In this document: piece after piece, positions 20,801 to 32,644 of the stretch
How positions within the stretch are numbered: position 1 is the stretch's first letter
Layout: each line of letters begins with the position of its first letter
From: Manihot esculenta
Lineage: Eukaryota > Streptophyta > Magnoliopsida > Malpighiales > Euphorbiaceae
Assembly: GCF_001659605.2 (NCBI RefSeq)
Contig: NC_035169.2
Location: 15,500,263-15,564,262 of the forward strand
Length of the DNA stretch: 64,000 nt
Direction of reading: 5' to 3'
Translations under genes and position numbers: made by a program
The notes under the pieces: generated by a model
Told to the model about the DNA's origin: nothing
Database searches by the model: none
Seen by the model: the letters and a program-made list of their open reading frames with translations, nothing else

Positions 20801-22622
20801 GACCTCTAGGTGTACCCCTCCTGTCTCCTCTGAAGACTACCTCTGACCCATCCTGACCTCTGAACCTGACTACCTTGTCCCTGCAGTCCAAGGTATCACC
20901 ATGGGTAGATAACCAGTCCATCCCTAGAATAACGTCAAAATCTGTCAAGTCTAGAACAACAAGGTCGGCGGACAAGCATCTTCCCTCAACAAACACAGGA
21001 CTACACTGGCAGACTGACTCTGCCACTGATGGATCACACTTGGGTCCACTGACCCAGAGAGGACACTCTAACTCAGAGATCATCAACCCTAACCTCTGGA
21101 CGGCTCTCAGTGCAATAAAAGAATGAGATGCGCCCGTGTCCATCAAGGCATACACATCTGAACAACCAATGACTAAGTTACCTGCCACCACGGTGTTAGA
21201 TGCATCTGCCTCCTGCTGAATCATCGTGAAGATCCGTGCTGGAGCTGATGGACCTTCACCTCTGAAACCCGCTGAAGAAGAGGCTGCCCCTCTCCCTCTG
21301 CCTCTGCCACTGGCCTGAGTCGTGGCTGGAGCTGCTGGCTGCGCTACACTACCTGAAGCTATCTGCTGGGACTGTGCCATCGGGGCTGTTCTTGGACATT
21401 CTCGAGACATATGCCCCTCCTGACCACATCTGTAACAGGCCGTCGTCCCAAACCGACATACTCCCTTGTGTGGCTTACCACACCTTGCACAAACTGCATT
21501 ATCCGCACCAGAGCTTGAGCCACTCCCTAGTCCCAGACTGGACTTAACCTTGTTCCAGAACTTGTTCTTCTTAGACTTCCTGGGACCTCTGTCCCACTTC
21601 TTGCTACCTGAAGTTGTTGCACTCATTGAAGAAGAGCCTGGGGTCTTAGAACCAGAAGGCTGTGCCACTGACTGTTTAACTGTCCCCTGAACGATGGCAC
21701 TGGCCTCCATTTTCTGGGCCATATCCACTATGGCATGAAAGCTCTCCCTATCTGCTGACTGGATCAAGGAGGAATATCTGGAGTGGAGTTTCATGATATA
21801 CCTCCTTGACCTTTTCTGGTCTGAGTCAAGGTTTTGCCCTGCAAATGGCAACAGCTCCAAAAATCTGTCTGTGAACTCCTCTACACCCATCTCATCAGTC
21901 TGCCTCAACTGCTCAAACTCTATCATCTTCAGCTCTTTTGAACTATCTGGGAAAGCCCATCCTGCAAACTCGTTTGCAAACTCTTCCCAAGACATGCTAT
22001 CCACTTTCGGATTCACATAATTTTTGAACCATTCTCGTGCCTTCTTGCACTTAAGTGTGAACCCAGCCATCTGAATGGCTCTACTATCGTCAGCCCCAAT
22101 CTCATCTGTGATCACCTTGACCCTCTCAAGATACACAAACGGGTCATCCCCTTTTTCATACTGGGGAGCACCCAACTTCATGTAGTCGGTCATCTTGACC
22201 TTGCTCCCACTGGCTGAGCTAGGTCTAGAAGGTTGAGCAACTGGGGCTGCTGGTTCTGTAGGTGGTGGAGGTGGTGCAACATTTTCTGAGGTAGGGTTTG
22301 CTGGATTTGGATAGTAAGGTGGGGGTGGATACATTGGATACTGTGGGTATGGTGGATAATAAGGTGGGTATGGCATCTGTGTGGGATAAGGGCTAAAGCT
22401 ATGGTAATCCGATGTGCCTCCCATCGAATACCCAGGGTTTTGTGAGAAGGGTGGGTAGTAAGGTGGCTGAACAAATCCCGAGGCCTGAGTGCCTCCTTGG
22501 GATTCTCCCATTCCTTCTTCTGACATGCTAACTCCCAGACTGCCATCCCTCCTCTGCTCTACATCCATATCATCCCCCATGTCCTCTGACGCTCCTCCCT
22601 GAACTGTTCCTCTGACTGATCT
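17808..22622 (-). pseudogene. element D gag-pol polyprotein with two nonsense codons
   Basis: After the insertion site of E, the frame runs about 1,450 codons. From the internal Met at 22580: Pro/Tyr-rich segment (~40-100), capsid domain (~130-330), [12 protein letters not shown] and CCHC knuckle [14 protein letters not shown] (~370-395), protease DTGASHSF (~480), RT with YPLPRIDD (~725) and IDDILVYS (~810), RNase H (~955-1080), HHCC (~1170-1220) and the DDE core. TAG stops occur at 18267-18269 and about 18121, both where CAG is expected. The chromodomain follows (VKVLWNHHNMEECTWE to QQYPYLF), ending at 17808. Catalytic damage: the second integrase Asp is Tyr (VSYRGPQF), and the fourth RNase H Asp is Asn (VVANALSRK). 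RT and protease motifs look intact. The products would form particles and reverse-transcribe, but integration would fail. Confidence 0.93.
22618..22622. other. target-site duplication of element E (GATCT)
   Basis: GATCT here and at 26348-26352. Collapsing the duplication rejoins the gag of D in frame, across GRSR and SVRGT. Confidence 0.92.
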
Positions 22623-23421
22623 TGACGCGGAACCCTATGGCACAAGCCTCAAACCCACACGCACAAGTAGATATGGAATCCAAAGATCTAATAAACCCAC
22701 CTCCTATGGCACCCCACACTTAGAGAAGCTGAAACACCAATGATTGAAAGATTTAGATGAGAATCTGACAAACGCCACAATAAATAGTTGATAAGTTAAT
22801 CGAGATTCCTGGTGCAATTGATGAAAGCAAATCCTCACTCTCACTCAAAGCAATACACGCCAAAGGCATGAAAATAATTCTGATAATTTGATTTCAAAGC
22901 TGCTTCTTACAATTGTTTCTTATCCTTATATAGTAAGGAGAAAAACAAATAAAACCCTAAGACACTCTTCTTGGGTCTGACTTAAACACCTAAGGCCCAA
23001 GCCCAATCACACACTAAAATAACACATAAGTATTAAAACATAAGCCCAAAATATGGCCCAACACTCTAAAACTTAAAAGATAAATGTATGGCCAGAATAC
23101 AAGCCCAAACAAAGCTAAAATAAAACAAGTGTTAAATAATAAAACTAGCAAGCCCATCATAACAAAGTTGAATCTTTACAAAAGCCTTACTTGATCTTCA
23201 CTTTAGGCTTTCCTTTATGTAGTTTTAGCCCATGGGTTTGATTAGGCTCCCTCAGCCTATGATTACAAGTGTTGCACCAAATCTGTCCCATATGAATTAA
23301 AGCACGCCCCAAATATATATGGATTATATGAATATGATTTTGAACTACTCTTGGATCCATTGGAATGATATAAGTTTGCTCCACACCATTGTTAGAAATT
23401 TGTCCTATTGGATCCGTATCA
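22623..23421 (-). repeat. 3' LTR of element E (799 bp)
   Basis: TG...CA ends, next to the polypurine tract at 23422. The last part of the E protein frame reads into this LTR and stops at 23187. Confidence 0.92.
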
Positions 23422-24605
23422 TTCCCTCTTTCTTTAGAAAAGATTCGTCCTCGAATCTTGCTGATATTTATGTCAAGAAGGAAAGCTTTAGGCACCCATG
23501 TATCTTCAAAGACCTCCTTTTGAATAGGTGGAAATAGTATAAAACTTTCATCATGGATGTTTTCATCAACAACCTGCACATCAAGAACAAATGAACTAGA
23601 CATAAAAATATTAGTCATAGAAAGATCATGTGGATGTGACCCATTCTCCTCTACAACTTCCAAAACAGTCTTATTCACCTCCTCCACCTCATCAATCATG
23701 TGCTCTCCATGTCCACTATCATTCACAACCTCTTCTATAAGCTCATTAATGGAATTTTCAAGAACAACTACATTAGATGATTGCATTACAACTTCCTCTT
23801 CAATTTGAATCTCTATGGAAGTTGACATTGGAACTTTAGCCTCTTCTTTCTCCTTTTCTTTCTCCATCTTCCCTCCTTGAACTAGTCTTGATTCTTTTCC
23901 AGCCTCGTTACCCTCAAACTCACTCTTTTCTCTCATTTTTTCCACAGAACTCAAGCTCTCACTCACCTTTGTAGCCAAGGCCGAAGCCTCCCTCTCCCTC
24001 TCCAGCATTTTTATGTGATCGGCATATACCTCTTGAGGTGATAAAGGAGCGAGTATAAGCTTCTGTCCTTCATGAGTGAAGGAGTACTTGTTATTGAACC
24101 CATCATGTTGCACCTTTCTATCATATTGCCACGGCCTACCCAACAATATATGGCTTGCCTGCATAGGTACCACATCGCACAAGATCGCATCCTTATACCT
24201 ACCAATAGAAAATGGTATAACCACCTGGCGTGTAACTCTGACCTCACCACAGTCGTTCAACCATTGCAATCTGTATGGCTTAGGGTGTTTAATAGAAGCC
24301 AAGCCCAATTTCTCCACCATATACACACTAGCCACATTTGCACAACTACCTCCATCAATAATGACAGTACACACTTTTCCATTAACCAAACACCTAGTGT
24401 GAAATATGTTTTCCTGTTGTTTCAGGCTTTCTTCCTTAACCTGCATATTCAGAGCACGCCTAGCAACAAGCATCTCACAATGTGCAGCAAGCAACACATT
24501 ATTAACAAACACATCCGAATCATCACAGTCATTATCGCAATTATGAGTTCTTTGAGGTATTCTTGTAGACGTGGACGCTGGTGAGACATTCTGATCTTTA
24601 CTCAT
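23187..24605 (-). CDS. retropepsin-like Gag-Pro relic protein of element E
   Basis: 472 codons from MSKDQNVSP at 24605; the frame is open to an earlier Met at 24683 (498 aa). Residues ~60-200 form a gypsy-type aspartic protease region. HTRCLVNGKVCTVIIDGGSC carries the active-site Asp as DGGS, and VVPMQASHILLGRPWQYDRK is the second conserved block, followed by LAPLSPQEVYADH. The rest is a long charged, low-complexity tail rich in Glu/Lys/Val, ending near GRIFSKERGN at the polypurine tract and running into the LTR. There is no capsid domain, zinc knuckle, RT or integrase. In relatives this block sits between gag and RT, so this looks like a deletion derivative that keeps one intact frame. Function is unknown; mobilisation would need partner enzymes. 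Confidence 0.75.
   Translation of the reverse strand: MSKDQNVSPASTSTRIPQRTHNCDNDCDDSDVFVNNVLLAAHCEMLVARRALNMQVKEESLKQQENIFHTRCLVNGKVCTVIIDGGSCANVASVYMVEKLGLASIKHPKPYRLQWLNDCGEVRVTRQVVIPFSIGRYKDAILCDVVPMQASHILLGRPWQYDRKVQHDGFNNKYSFTHEGQKLILAPLSPQEVYADHIKMLEREREASALATKVSESLSSVEKMREKSEFEGNEAGKESRLVQGGKMEKEKEKEEAKVPMSTSIEIQIEEEVVMQSSNVVVLENSINELIEEVVNDSGHGEHMIDEVEEVNKTVLEVVEENGSHPHDLSMTNIFMSSSFVLDVQVVDENIHDESFILFPPIQKEVFEDTWVPKAFLLDINISKIRGRIFSKERGNDTDPIGQISNNGVEQTYIIPMDPRVVQNHIHIIHIYLGRALIHMGQIWCNTCNHRLREPNQTHGLKLHKGKPKVKIK
23422..23440 (-). promoter_or_regulatory. polypurine tract of element E
   Basis: The minus strand reads CTAAAGAAAGAGGGAA directly before the 3' LTR. Confidence 0.75.
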
Positions 24606-24683
24606 CCTACCTTTAATCAACAAAGAACAAAGAGAACTAGCAAATATTGTGTTAGAAAAGAAAGAACTCAAGTGTTTGCACAC

Positions 24684-25532
24684 TTACCACTCTTTTGTTG
24701 ATTCTTCAATTGCACTTCAGAAACTAAGGTCAACCAACTAACCACAAGGTGCGTTTAATGAAACAAAAAAAAAGAAAACCTAAAGAAAGAACGAAGAGCG
24801 CAAAAACTAGAAAGAAGACACTGACAATTTGGAAAGTAACACACGAACTAGGTTTTGTGCTACTTGAAAATATCACCTAGAGTATAGACCCAAGCAAACA
24901 ATACTCCAGTAATGTCAAGGAAGCAAAAGCAAGTTTAAATCAAAAAAGAAACTTTGAATTCAAATAAAAATGAACCTGGACAAAAGTTTGGAATTAATTC
25001 ACTTCAAAGCAAATTAAATATGAATCTAATTAAATCTACCCAAAAAGGCAAGTATCAAAACACCACAAATAGAATCAGAAAAAAAAATATAAATTTCTCT
25101 CAGATCAGAAACATGGACGAAAATTCTGGTGTTAAAAGAAGGATTTGACATCAAATCAATTTAGATGCAATTTCCTTAAATGTGCACTTTAGGAAATAGG
25201 CAGAAATTCTTTTATCTCCTAATCTGGATTCAACCAAATTCAAAATTCAAAATTGATTCCCATAAATTACAGCAATCAATTGAGATAGGTAAGGCAATAT
25301 GGACGAAAAAGGAAACATACCACAATTTCGGCCAGATCAAGATAAATAAGGTAAAGGCGATTTTTGATTTTTGATTTTTTTTTTTTTTTGGATTTCGATT
25401 TTTTTTTTTTATATAACTAATAATCAAGAAGGTGCAGCCATGGACACACAAGCTTTCACCGAAAAGAACAAGAAAGACAAGGAAAACTCAAAAACCCCTA
25501 GATCCTAAGATAAATAAGAATTTACCTCACTT
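24684..25532 (-). other. leader of element E
   Basis: About 850 bp between the primer site and the protein frame. It is AT-rich with a T-run at about 25370-25410 and no recognisable coding sequence. It could hold a packaging signal, but nothing in the sequence shows this. Confidence 0.5.
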
Positions 25533-25534
25533 TG

Positions 25535-25547
25535 GCTCTGATACCAA
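25535..25547 (-). promoter_or_regulatory. primer binding site of element E
   Basis: The minus strand reads TTGGTATCAGAGCC adjoining the 5' LTR, a perfect Met-tRNA type site. Confidence 0.88.
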
Positions 25548-25548
25548 C

Positions 25549-26347
25549 TGACGCGGAACCCTATGGCACAAGCCTCAAACCCACACGCACAAGTAGATAT
25601 GGAATCCAAAGATCTAATAAACCCACCTCCTATGGCACCCCACACTTAGAGAAGCTGAAACACCAATGATTGAAAGATTTAGATGAGAATTTGACAAACG
25701 CCACAACAAATAGTTGATAAGTTAATCGAGATTCCTGGTGCAATTGATGAAAGCAAATCCTCACTCTCACTCAAAGCAATACACGCCAAAGGCATGAAAA
25801 TAATTCTGATAATTTGATTTCAAAGCTGCCTCTTACAATTGTTTCTTATCCTTATATAGTAAGGAGAAAAACAAATAAAACCCTAAGACACTCTTCTTGG
25901 GTCTGACTTAAACACCTAAGGCCCAAGCCCAATCACACACTAAAATAACACATAAGTATTAAAACATAAGCCCAAAATATGGCCCAACACTCTAAAACTT
26001 AAAAGATAAATGTATGGCCAGAATACAAGCCCAAACAAAGCTAAAATAAAACAAGTGTTAAATAATAAAACTAGCAAGCCCATCATAACAAAGTTGAATC
26101 TTCACAAAAGCCTTACTTGATCTTCACTTTAGGCTTTCCTTTATGTAGTTTTAACCCATGGGTTTGATTAGGCTCCCTCAGCCTATGATTACAAGTGTTG
26201 CACCAAATCTGTCCCATATGAATTAAAGCACGCCCCAAATATATATGGATTATATGAATATGATTTTGAACTACTCTTGGATCCATTGGAATGATATAAG
26301 TTTGCTCCACACCATTGTTAGAAATTTGTCTTATTGGATCCGTATCA
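25549..26347 (-). repeat. 5' LTR of element E (799 bp)
   Basis: Same length as 22623-23421 and nearly identical. Followed by GATCT and then the gag start of D. Confidence 0.92.
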
Positions 26348-26511
26348 GATCTGCTTCTACCCAGATCCAAAGACCTTCTAGGGTCTCTTACTGCTCTTTC
26401 TCTGCTAGACCTACGAGACATTGCCCTAGGCAATGCTGGAGGACGGGCACTCGTGCCCTCATCCTCAGGTGGTACTCCAGTCAATCTTGTTGATCGACGA
26501 GTTCCTCTCAT
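26348..26511 (-). pseudogene. element D gag, N-terminal exon-like piece severed by E
   Basis: The frame starts MRGTRRSTRLTGVPPEDEG and continues Ser/Arg-rich to DLGRSRS, where element E interrupts. The reading continues in frame at 22622 with [12 protein letters not shown]. This start is preferred over upstream Mets because the same MRGT/MQGT context begins gag in A and I. Confidence 0.85.
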
Positions 26512-26756
26512 CCTGTTTTCTGAAAAACAGTACACATCACATAAACATTAGCATCATATGGTTCATGTGGGCACACATGAACCCGCATCACACATCATAG
26601 CATATCATTAATGCACAGGAATATAATCATGGCATTTCACATCATCATGTAAGACAGGACTCCACATCCTATCCTAGTGGACATGATCTTCCTATTGTGC
26701 TTGACCTTCTATAACATCTATGAGCCCGACACTCTAGGTCCGACCATATGAACCTA

Positions 26757-26771
26757 GGGCTCTAATACCAT
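26757..26771 (-). promoter_or_regulatory. primer binding site of element D
   Basis: The minus strand reads TGGTATTAGAGCCC, one change from the consensus, next to the 5' LTR. Confidence 0.85.
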
Positions 26772-26773
26772 TC

Positions 26774-29096
26774 TGTAACGACCCGCAAATCGGACCGCTA
26801 CCGGCGCTACGATCCATGTCGGCTTAAGGCCGCCGGGACTCGTAGCAAGCCTGACATGAAACCTGTAAACCTGTTTAATCCCATACATGATCAACAACAT
26901 ACATAAAAATTAAAACTTTTCTTTCATACATTCTATCATTCATATGCCAAACTCAACCTGTGCATGCACTGGACATAATCATAAACATAAACATGACCCC
27001 TCAGTGGGATCTCCTCAATGCCCCAATGGGCAAAACATCATATGTTGAGTTGGTCTACATAAACATCATAAAAAGATTTAGGATCATGCATTAAAAGGGA
27101 TACCTTACACATAGGTCAAGCACAACCTCTAATCCTCAATATCATTACATTACATAACTACTCATAACTTTACATCATTTTTACAAATCATCATGTCCAC
27201 ATTCTACCTATTACAAACACATGACTTCACTACTCTTGTAAACCTCCTGGTCTACCCTGTACCTGTAAACCTGGGGAAATTGGGAGAGGGGTGAGCTACT
27301 AGAGCCCAGTGAGCAGAATCATAAAGCATATAAAACACATGCTATCATGGAATGCATCACATCACAACTAAACATATCAAGGATGAACTTGTCACCATTT
27401 AGCCCTCTACATATTCCAATCATGCCAGGGGCATAGTGCAGGCCACACCTGGTCTTTCTCTTATACATAACATAACATAACATACATAATCCATGGTGCC
27501 AGGGGCGTAGTGCAGGCCATGTCCGGTCTTTCTCTTACATAGTGCTAGGGGCGTAGTGCAGGCCACACCTGGACTTCCATATCATATCATCATGTCATAA
27601 CATATGAGGGCTAATGGATCATTCAACATTCATCCACATCAACAACATATTATGCAATGCAACATATTCGTGATTTCTAATGCAAGCATCCTAAAATATC
27701 ACATGGCATCCGTGATGCATGAACATGCTCAAAACTGATTTATTTATTTAAAAGCATAAGAGTTATTCCACTCACCTCTGGCTAGCTCTGACACTGACTG
27801 AAGCAGCTGACTCACTGCTGGGGTCCTCGGTTCCTCGGGTCCGAACCTACACAGGTGGACTCAAATGAGGGACCAAACAACTAGAACATAACTCTAAAAA
27901 CATCCCCCAAAAACCCCCTAAAACATCTCAAATCATCCATGCAAGAACATGCAAAGGAAGGCTGGACAGGGCACTTTTGGCGGCAGGTTCGGCGGCCGAA
28001 AGTCCCTCCAGAGCCGAAAGTCAGGCAGGTTCGGCAGCACCTTCGGCGGCCGAAACTCCCAGACAGAGGCGAAACTCATGCATGTTTGGCGGAACTTTCG
28101 GCGGCCGAAACTCCCAGACAGAGACGAAAGTCTCCTTTCGGGGGCAAGCTTCGGCAGCCGAAGGCTGCTTCCACAAGAGGGTTCGGCGGCCGAAAGTCCC
28201 TTTCGGCTGCCGAACCTGGTTTCTCCCAAAGGGCAGAAACTTGGTTCAAACATGCACAAATGCCTCCAAACTCATACCTTCATGCATTTAGCTCAACCAA
28301 AACATACATACAAGCTCCTAGGGGTCTCAAACTACCTTAAATCCCAACTACAACACATCAAACACACATTACAAGCCACATTGCTCAAAAACTCATGAAA
28401 AACCCATAAACTCAACATAAGCTTACTCATGCATTTTCTACCCCATGAACTTGCATAAAACTTGTTTAAAACATAATGTAAGCTAGAGATCGACTCTTAC
28501 CTCTTAAAGATCGAGAGTAGGGGCGATCTAACTTGGAGTTGGGAGAGATTTAGCTCCTTGGGTCTCCAAGTTCAAAACTTGCTCAAAACTTGAAAATCTT
28601 CAAAACAAAGTAAAAACTTGTGAAAATCTTGAAAGATCTAAAGGAAAAGACTCAAGATTGGTGAGGAACGGAGGAGAGCTCACATTGGCCGACAATGGGG
28701 AGAAAACTCGCCCGTTTTCGGCTAAGGGACCCTTTTATAGTGGCTGGCCAGGCCACGTTCGGGGGCCGAACGTGCCTCCGCATGCATGCCATGTTCGGTG
28801 GCCGAAATTGAGGTTCGGCGGCCGAACCTGGACTTCCCTCACTTATGCCTTCGGGGGCCTAAGGCACACCCGAAATGCATGCATGTTCGGCGGCCGAACT
28901 TTGAGTTTCGGCGGCCGAACCTGAGTTTTCCTCTAAGGTTGTTTTCATGCAAAAACTCATTTCCTTTTTACTTAAAATCATCAAAAACATTAAAACATTT
29001 TATGAAAACATGGTTTTACCCTTCTAGAGGTCTCCGAGATCCGAAATTCCATCGGACGGTAGGAATTCTGATACCGGAGTCTAGCCGAGTATTACA
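26774..29096 (-). repeat. 5' LTR of element D (2,323 bp)
   Basis: Partner of 15376-17698. Cassette units at 27425-27575, palindrome clusters at 27970-28220 and 28755-28925, and a TATA box on the minus strand at 28731-28739. Ends GTATTACA and is followed by CATAT. Confidence 0.9.
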
Positions 29097-29725
29097 CATA
29101 TTATGAGTGTATTAGATCCTTTATGAATTTTTATGCTATTGGATAAATAATTTCGACATATTTTATTTCAACTTAATAGTATTATTTAAAATTATTATAT
29201 TTATCCGATTGACTTATTCTTTTAGCATATTAAGTGGTACTATTAAGTACTAAAACATTGTCCATTATCTCTCTATTATTTATTTTTCTACTCACAGAGT
29301 AATCATACTCACTCCTCATATTTTAATATTTCAAATTCATTTTGGTGATCCAGTCTAGTAGTCTCATTTTGAGCTTTATCTTTGCGTCCACTTCACCAAT
29401 TGCATAGTCTAGTGGAGATCAGACAAATTAGAATTCATTTTATAAACTTTAATTATTTTGAGATGAATATATATAAATTTATACTTGCCTAGGCTGCTAG
29501 TAATATTTTTGAGCAGTAAATGCATATTATTTTTTATCCTCATATAGAGGATACGAATGTATTTATGGCAAAATTATGTATGTCTGGTATGGAGTTATTT
29601 CCACACACACATATACATATTCCATATTTCAATATGTTACCATGTTAATTAGAATATTTTAAGGGAAAACTCCATCAGTCCTTCTTGTCACATTCCTCTC
29701 TATAAGTTAGGGATTGGGTGTGATA
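29097..29725 (+). repeat. element C 5' LTR, 3' part
   Basis: Continues the C LTR after element D (AGTGTATTAGATC matches the 3' LTR at about 54275). The end is taken at GTGTGATA, a decayed GTGTGACA, just before the primer site. There is no gene in it. Confidence 0.75.
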
Positions 29726-29730
29726 TTTAA

Positions 29731-29742
29731 TGGTATCATAGC
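29731..29742 (+). promoter_or_regulatory. primer binding site of element C
   Basis: TGGTATCATAGC, one change from the Met-tRNA site, 5 bp after the inferred LTR end. Confidence 0.8.
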
Positions 29743-29830
29743 AAAGGCTTAAAGATTCTGTAGACTTTTCTTGCAGTGGTGTTTTTTATTACATCTTGAT
29801 ATCTCTTTTCTCGTCTTCATTTGTAGGACA

Positions 29831-31200
29831 ATGATGCCCAAAGTACAGGGTAGAGGCCATGGTGCCAACAGTGGCCGTGGTTTTCGTAGAGTTAGGCTAG
29901 CCGATATTGGCCAACCTCATAGGGATCATGCATTTGCACCTCCACCTCTTGAAAGGTTGACAGATCATGTTTCACTTGAGAGTGGAGATGCGCATGAAGA
30001 TTTCGCTTCTCATGGTAATATATCAAGGGCATATACACCTACACCACCGCCATCTCCTCTAGCACCTGTAGTTGCACCTCCTGTTGCACTTGTAGCTGCT
30101 CTTCTTGTTTCACTTGTAGCACCAGGAGTTCCTTTTTAGTTAAATAGAGACCTTGGTGCTTTAGTGATACAAGTAGTCTCAGCAGCTGATCACTGCCAAG
30201 CTTAGGACCCATGAGAGGTAGTGGATCATGCTAGAGAGCATATGATTTTGCAGGCTCTTCAGATGCTGATATTGTAGATAAATGATTGAAAAGAGTGATT
30301 AAGGTGTTCAAATTGATGAAATTAACTGATGTTGACAAGATGGATAATGTGAATAAGTTACTTCAAGGCAGAGCTGATTGGTGGTTTAATGGGACACATC
30401 ATAGATATGGAGTTGGTGTGACTTGGGATTTGTTTGTGTATGAATTTTATCAAGAGTGTTTATTAGATAGCTACAGGAAAGGGAAGAAAAATGTCTTTTT
30501 CAAGTTGTTTCAAGGAATTCTGAAGGACCTTTACTGCTTTGTTTATGATATCCTACCTTTTAAAAAAGCTAAGTGTGATAGATTCAAGCAAGGCTTGCAT
30601 GTTAGCATTAGGTCATCCATTATCTAGTTCAGAGGCAATAATTTCAGAGAGCTTGTAGAAGTACCTTAAATATTGAGAAAGTTAAACAAGAAAATAAAGA
30701 GTATGAATACAAGATAAGCAGGAAGCATGGGCAGAGTCCTTCATAAGGGTTCAAAGAAAGACCAACTAAGAGAGGGGGCAGTTCATCATAGACTAGAGCT
30801 GATTATAGTGGTAGTGACAAAGGTTCTTATATGAGTTTAGAGCAACACTCTACTTGACCCTGAGTAGTAAGGGTTTTATAGCACAGTCAGCAGGTAGTTC
30901 CTTTAGGGCACAAAGGTAGAGATAGGGAAAATGTTATAATTTTGGGTTTGAGTAGGAGAAAATACATTTTCCTTAGTGTAATACTATGGCAAGTACCATG
31001 ATGGGGTTTGTAGGAAGTTTGACAAAGGATGTTTTAAGTGTAGTGACTTAGGACATATAAAAAAGGATTGTCCTTTGCTTGTGGCTAGAGATGGTGGTTC
31101 TGGGCATGGTATGGCACTACCACAGATTGGAGTTACATTTCAAGCTATCCTAGAGTCAACAAGGCTAGTGGAGCAACTTCATCTTCCCAGTATAGGCCTA
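29831..31200 (+). pseudogene. element C gag, heavily decayed
   Basis: Starts at MMPKVQGRGHGANSGRG (29831) and is open for 102 residues with a Pro/Ala-rich stretch, then stops. A second open piece at 30286-30627 matches a gypsy capsid (LLQGRADWWFNGTHHR, VTWDLFVYEFYQECLLDSYR). A CCHC knuckle is still readable at 31030-31071 (CFKCSDLGHIKKDC). Several stops and frameshifts separate these pieces. The order N-terminus, capsid, knuckle is that of chromovirus Gag. Confidence 0.75.
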
Positions 31201-32639
31201 CAACACAACTAGATAGACCTCTACACTCAAGCTAGAGTTTTTGCTATGACACAACATGAGGCAATAGCACCTCCAAAAATGGTTATTGGTATGTTAACTA
31301 TCTTTGATAGGGATGCATGCATTCTTATAGACCCTAGTCCTACACATTCTTTCATATCTCAATTATTTTCTATGCATGCTGATAAAGAGTTAAAATCCTT
31401 AGATTGTGGACTAGTTGTGGGTACTCCCCAATTGGGAATCCTATTGTATGTGAGCATGTGTATAAGAATTATGTTGTTAAGTTGGGTAATCATGAGTTGC
31501 TGGCATATTTGATTCCTTTAAACCTTCAAGATCTTGATGCTATCCTAGGTATGGATTGACTATCCCGCCATTATGTCACGATAGATTGCTTTGAGAAGTT
31601 AGTAATATTTGATTATCTTGGAGGGTCTAAGTTTATCTTTTATGGAGAAAGATTTTTTTTCCTTCTTATGTAACTCCTGCTATGACTGCTAGGAAAGTTC
31701 TTAGGAAGGGTTTTCAAGCATACCTAACTCATGTGATTAACAGTAGCTTAGAGGATCTAAGTTGGAAGATATTCCAATAGTATATGAGTTTATTGATGTT
31801 TTCCCTGAAAAGCTTCCTGGGTTGCCTTCAAACAGAGAGATTAAATTCTTAATTAATTTGAATTTAGGTACCACTCCTCTAAGGCAACATACAGAATGGC
31901 TCCAGCAAAACTAAAGGAGTTAAAAGTACAATTGCAAGAGTTGCTTAATAAAGGTTTTATAAGACCTAATGTTTCACCTTGTGGAGCTCTTGTGTTGTTT
32001 GACAAGAAGAAGGGTGGTTCTTTGAGGTTATGCATTGATTTTAGATAGCTAAACGACTTACAGTGAGGAACAAGTATCCTCTACCCCATACTGATTATCT
32101 GTTTGATCAACTTTAAGGTGCTAAGGTGTTCTCTAAGATTGATTTGCAATCTGGGTATCATCAATTGAAGAGCAAAGAGTCTGATATACCTAAGACAACT
32201 TTCAAAACTCATTATGGGCATTATGGGTTTTTTGTTATGCCTTTCGAGTTAATCAATGCACTTGCTACTTTTATGGATCTCATAAATAAGGTGTTCAAAC
32301 CCTACATGGATAGTTTTGTTATTGTATTTGTTGATAATATTCTTGTGTACTCTCCTAGTAAGGAAGATCATGAGAAGCATTTGCATATCGTATTTCAAAC
32401 TCTAAGAAGGGAGCAAATTGTATGCTAAGTTGAGTGAATGTGAGTTTTGGTTTGATAGAGTGGTCTTCCTGCAACATGTTATCTCAGCAAATGGAGTGCT
32501 TGTTGACCCTAAGAAGATTGAGGTAGTAGTCAATTGGGATCCTCCAGCTAATGTTACAGAAGTTAGGAGTTACTTAAGCTTAGCATGATACTTTTGTCGC
32601 TTTGTCAAAGATTTTTCCATTATTGCAGCACCATTGACT
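31201..32639 (+). pseudogene. element C protease and reverse transcriptase, decayed
   Basis: The protease active site reads IDPSPTHSFIS (canonical DTGATHSF), followed by a broken DAILGMD. RT pieces include FIDVFPEKLPGLPSNREI and [13 protein letters not shown] (32126-32428), [17 protein letters not shown] and VDNILVYS. The second Asp of the polymerase YVDD-type motif is therefore Asn. More RT follows (FWFDRVVFLQHVISANG, VDPKKIEVV) with frameshifts, up to IIAAPLTKL, where element G is inserted. Not functional. Confidence 0.8.
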
Positions 32640-32644
32640 AAACT

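Larger units (their letters stand above)
22623..26347 (-). mobile_element. young non-autonomous LTR retrotransposon E encoding a retropepsin-like protein
   Basis: Two 799-bp LTRs (22623-23421 and 25549-26347) beginning TGACGCGGAACCC and ending GATCCGTATCA, with a perfect GATCT duplication, a perfect Met primer site and a polypurine tract. By eye the LTRs differ at about six sites, all transitions, which makes this the most similar LTR pair I compared. The interior (2,127 bp) has one open frame and no RT, RNase H or integrase. It sits inside the gag of D. Confidence 0.92.
15376..29096 (-). mobile_element. near-complete Tekay-type chromovirus D
   Basis: LTRs of 2,323 bp each (15376-17698 and 26774-29096), a perfect CATAT duplication, a primer site, a polypurine tract and an almost continuous gag-pol on the minus strand. 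The element is 13,721 bp, of which 3,725 bp is the inserted element E plus a 5-bp duplication. Without E it would be about 10 kb, a plausible size for a full Tekay chromovirus. Confidence 0.92.

Noticed and set aside
32126..32428. Uninterrupted RT piece in element C as a possible domesticated gene
   Set aside because: The active-site Asp is Asn, the flanks have stops and frameshifts, and the piece covers only part of the RT fold.
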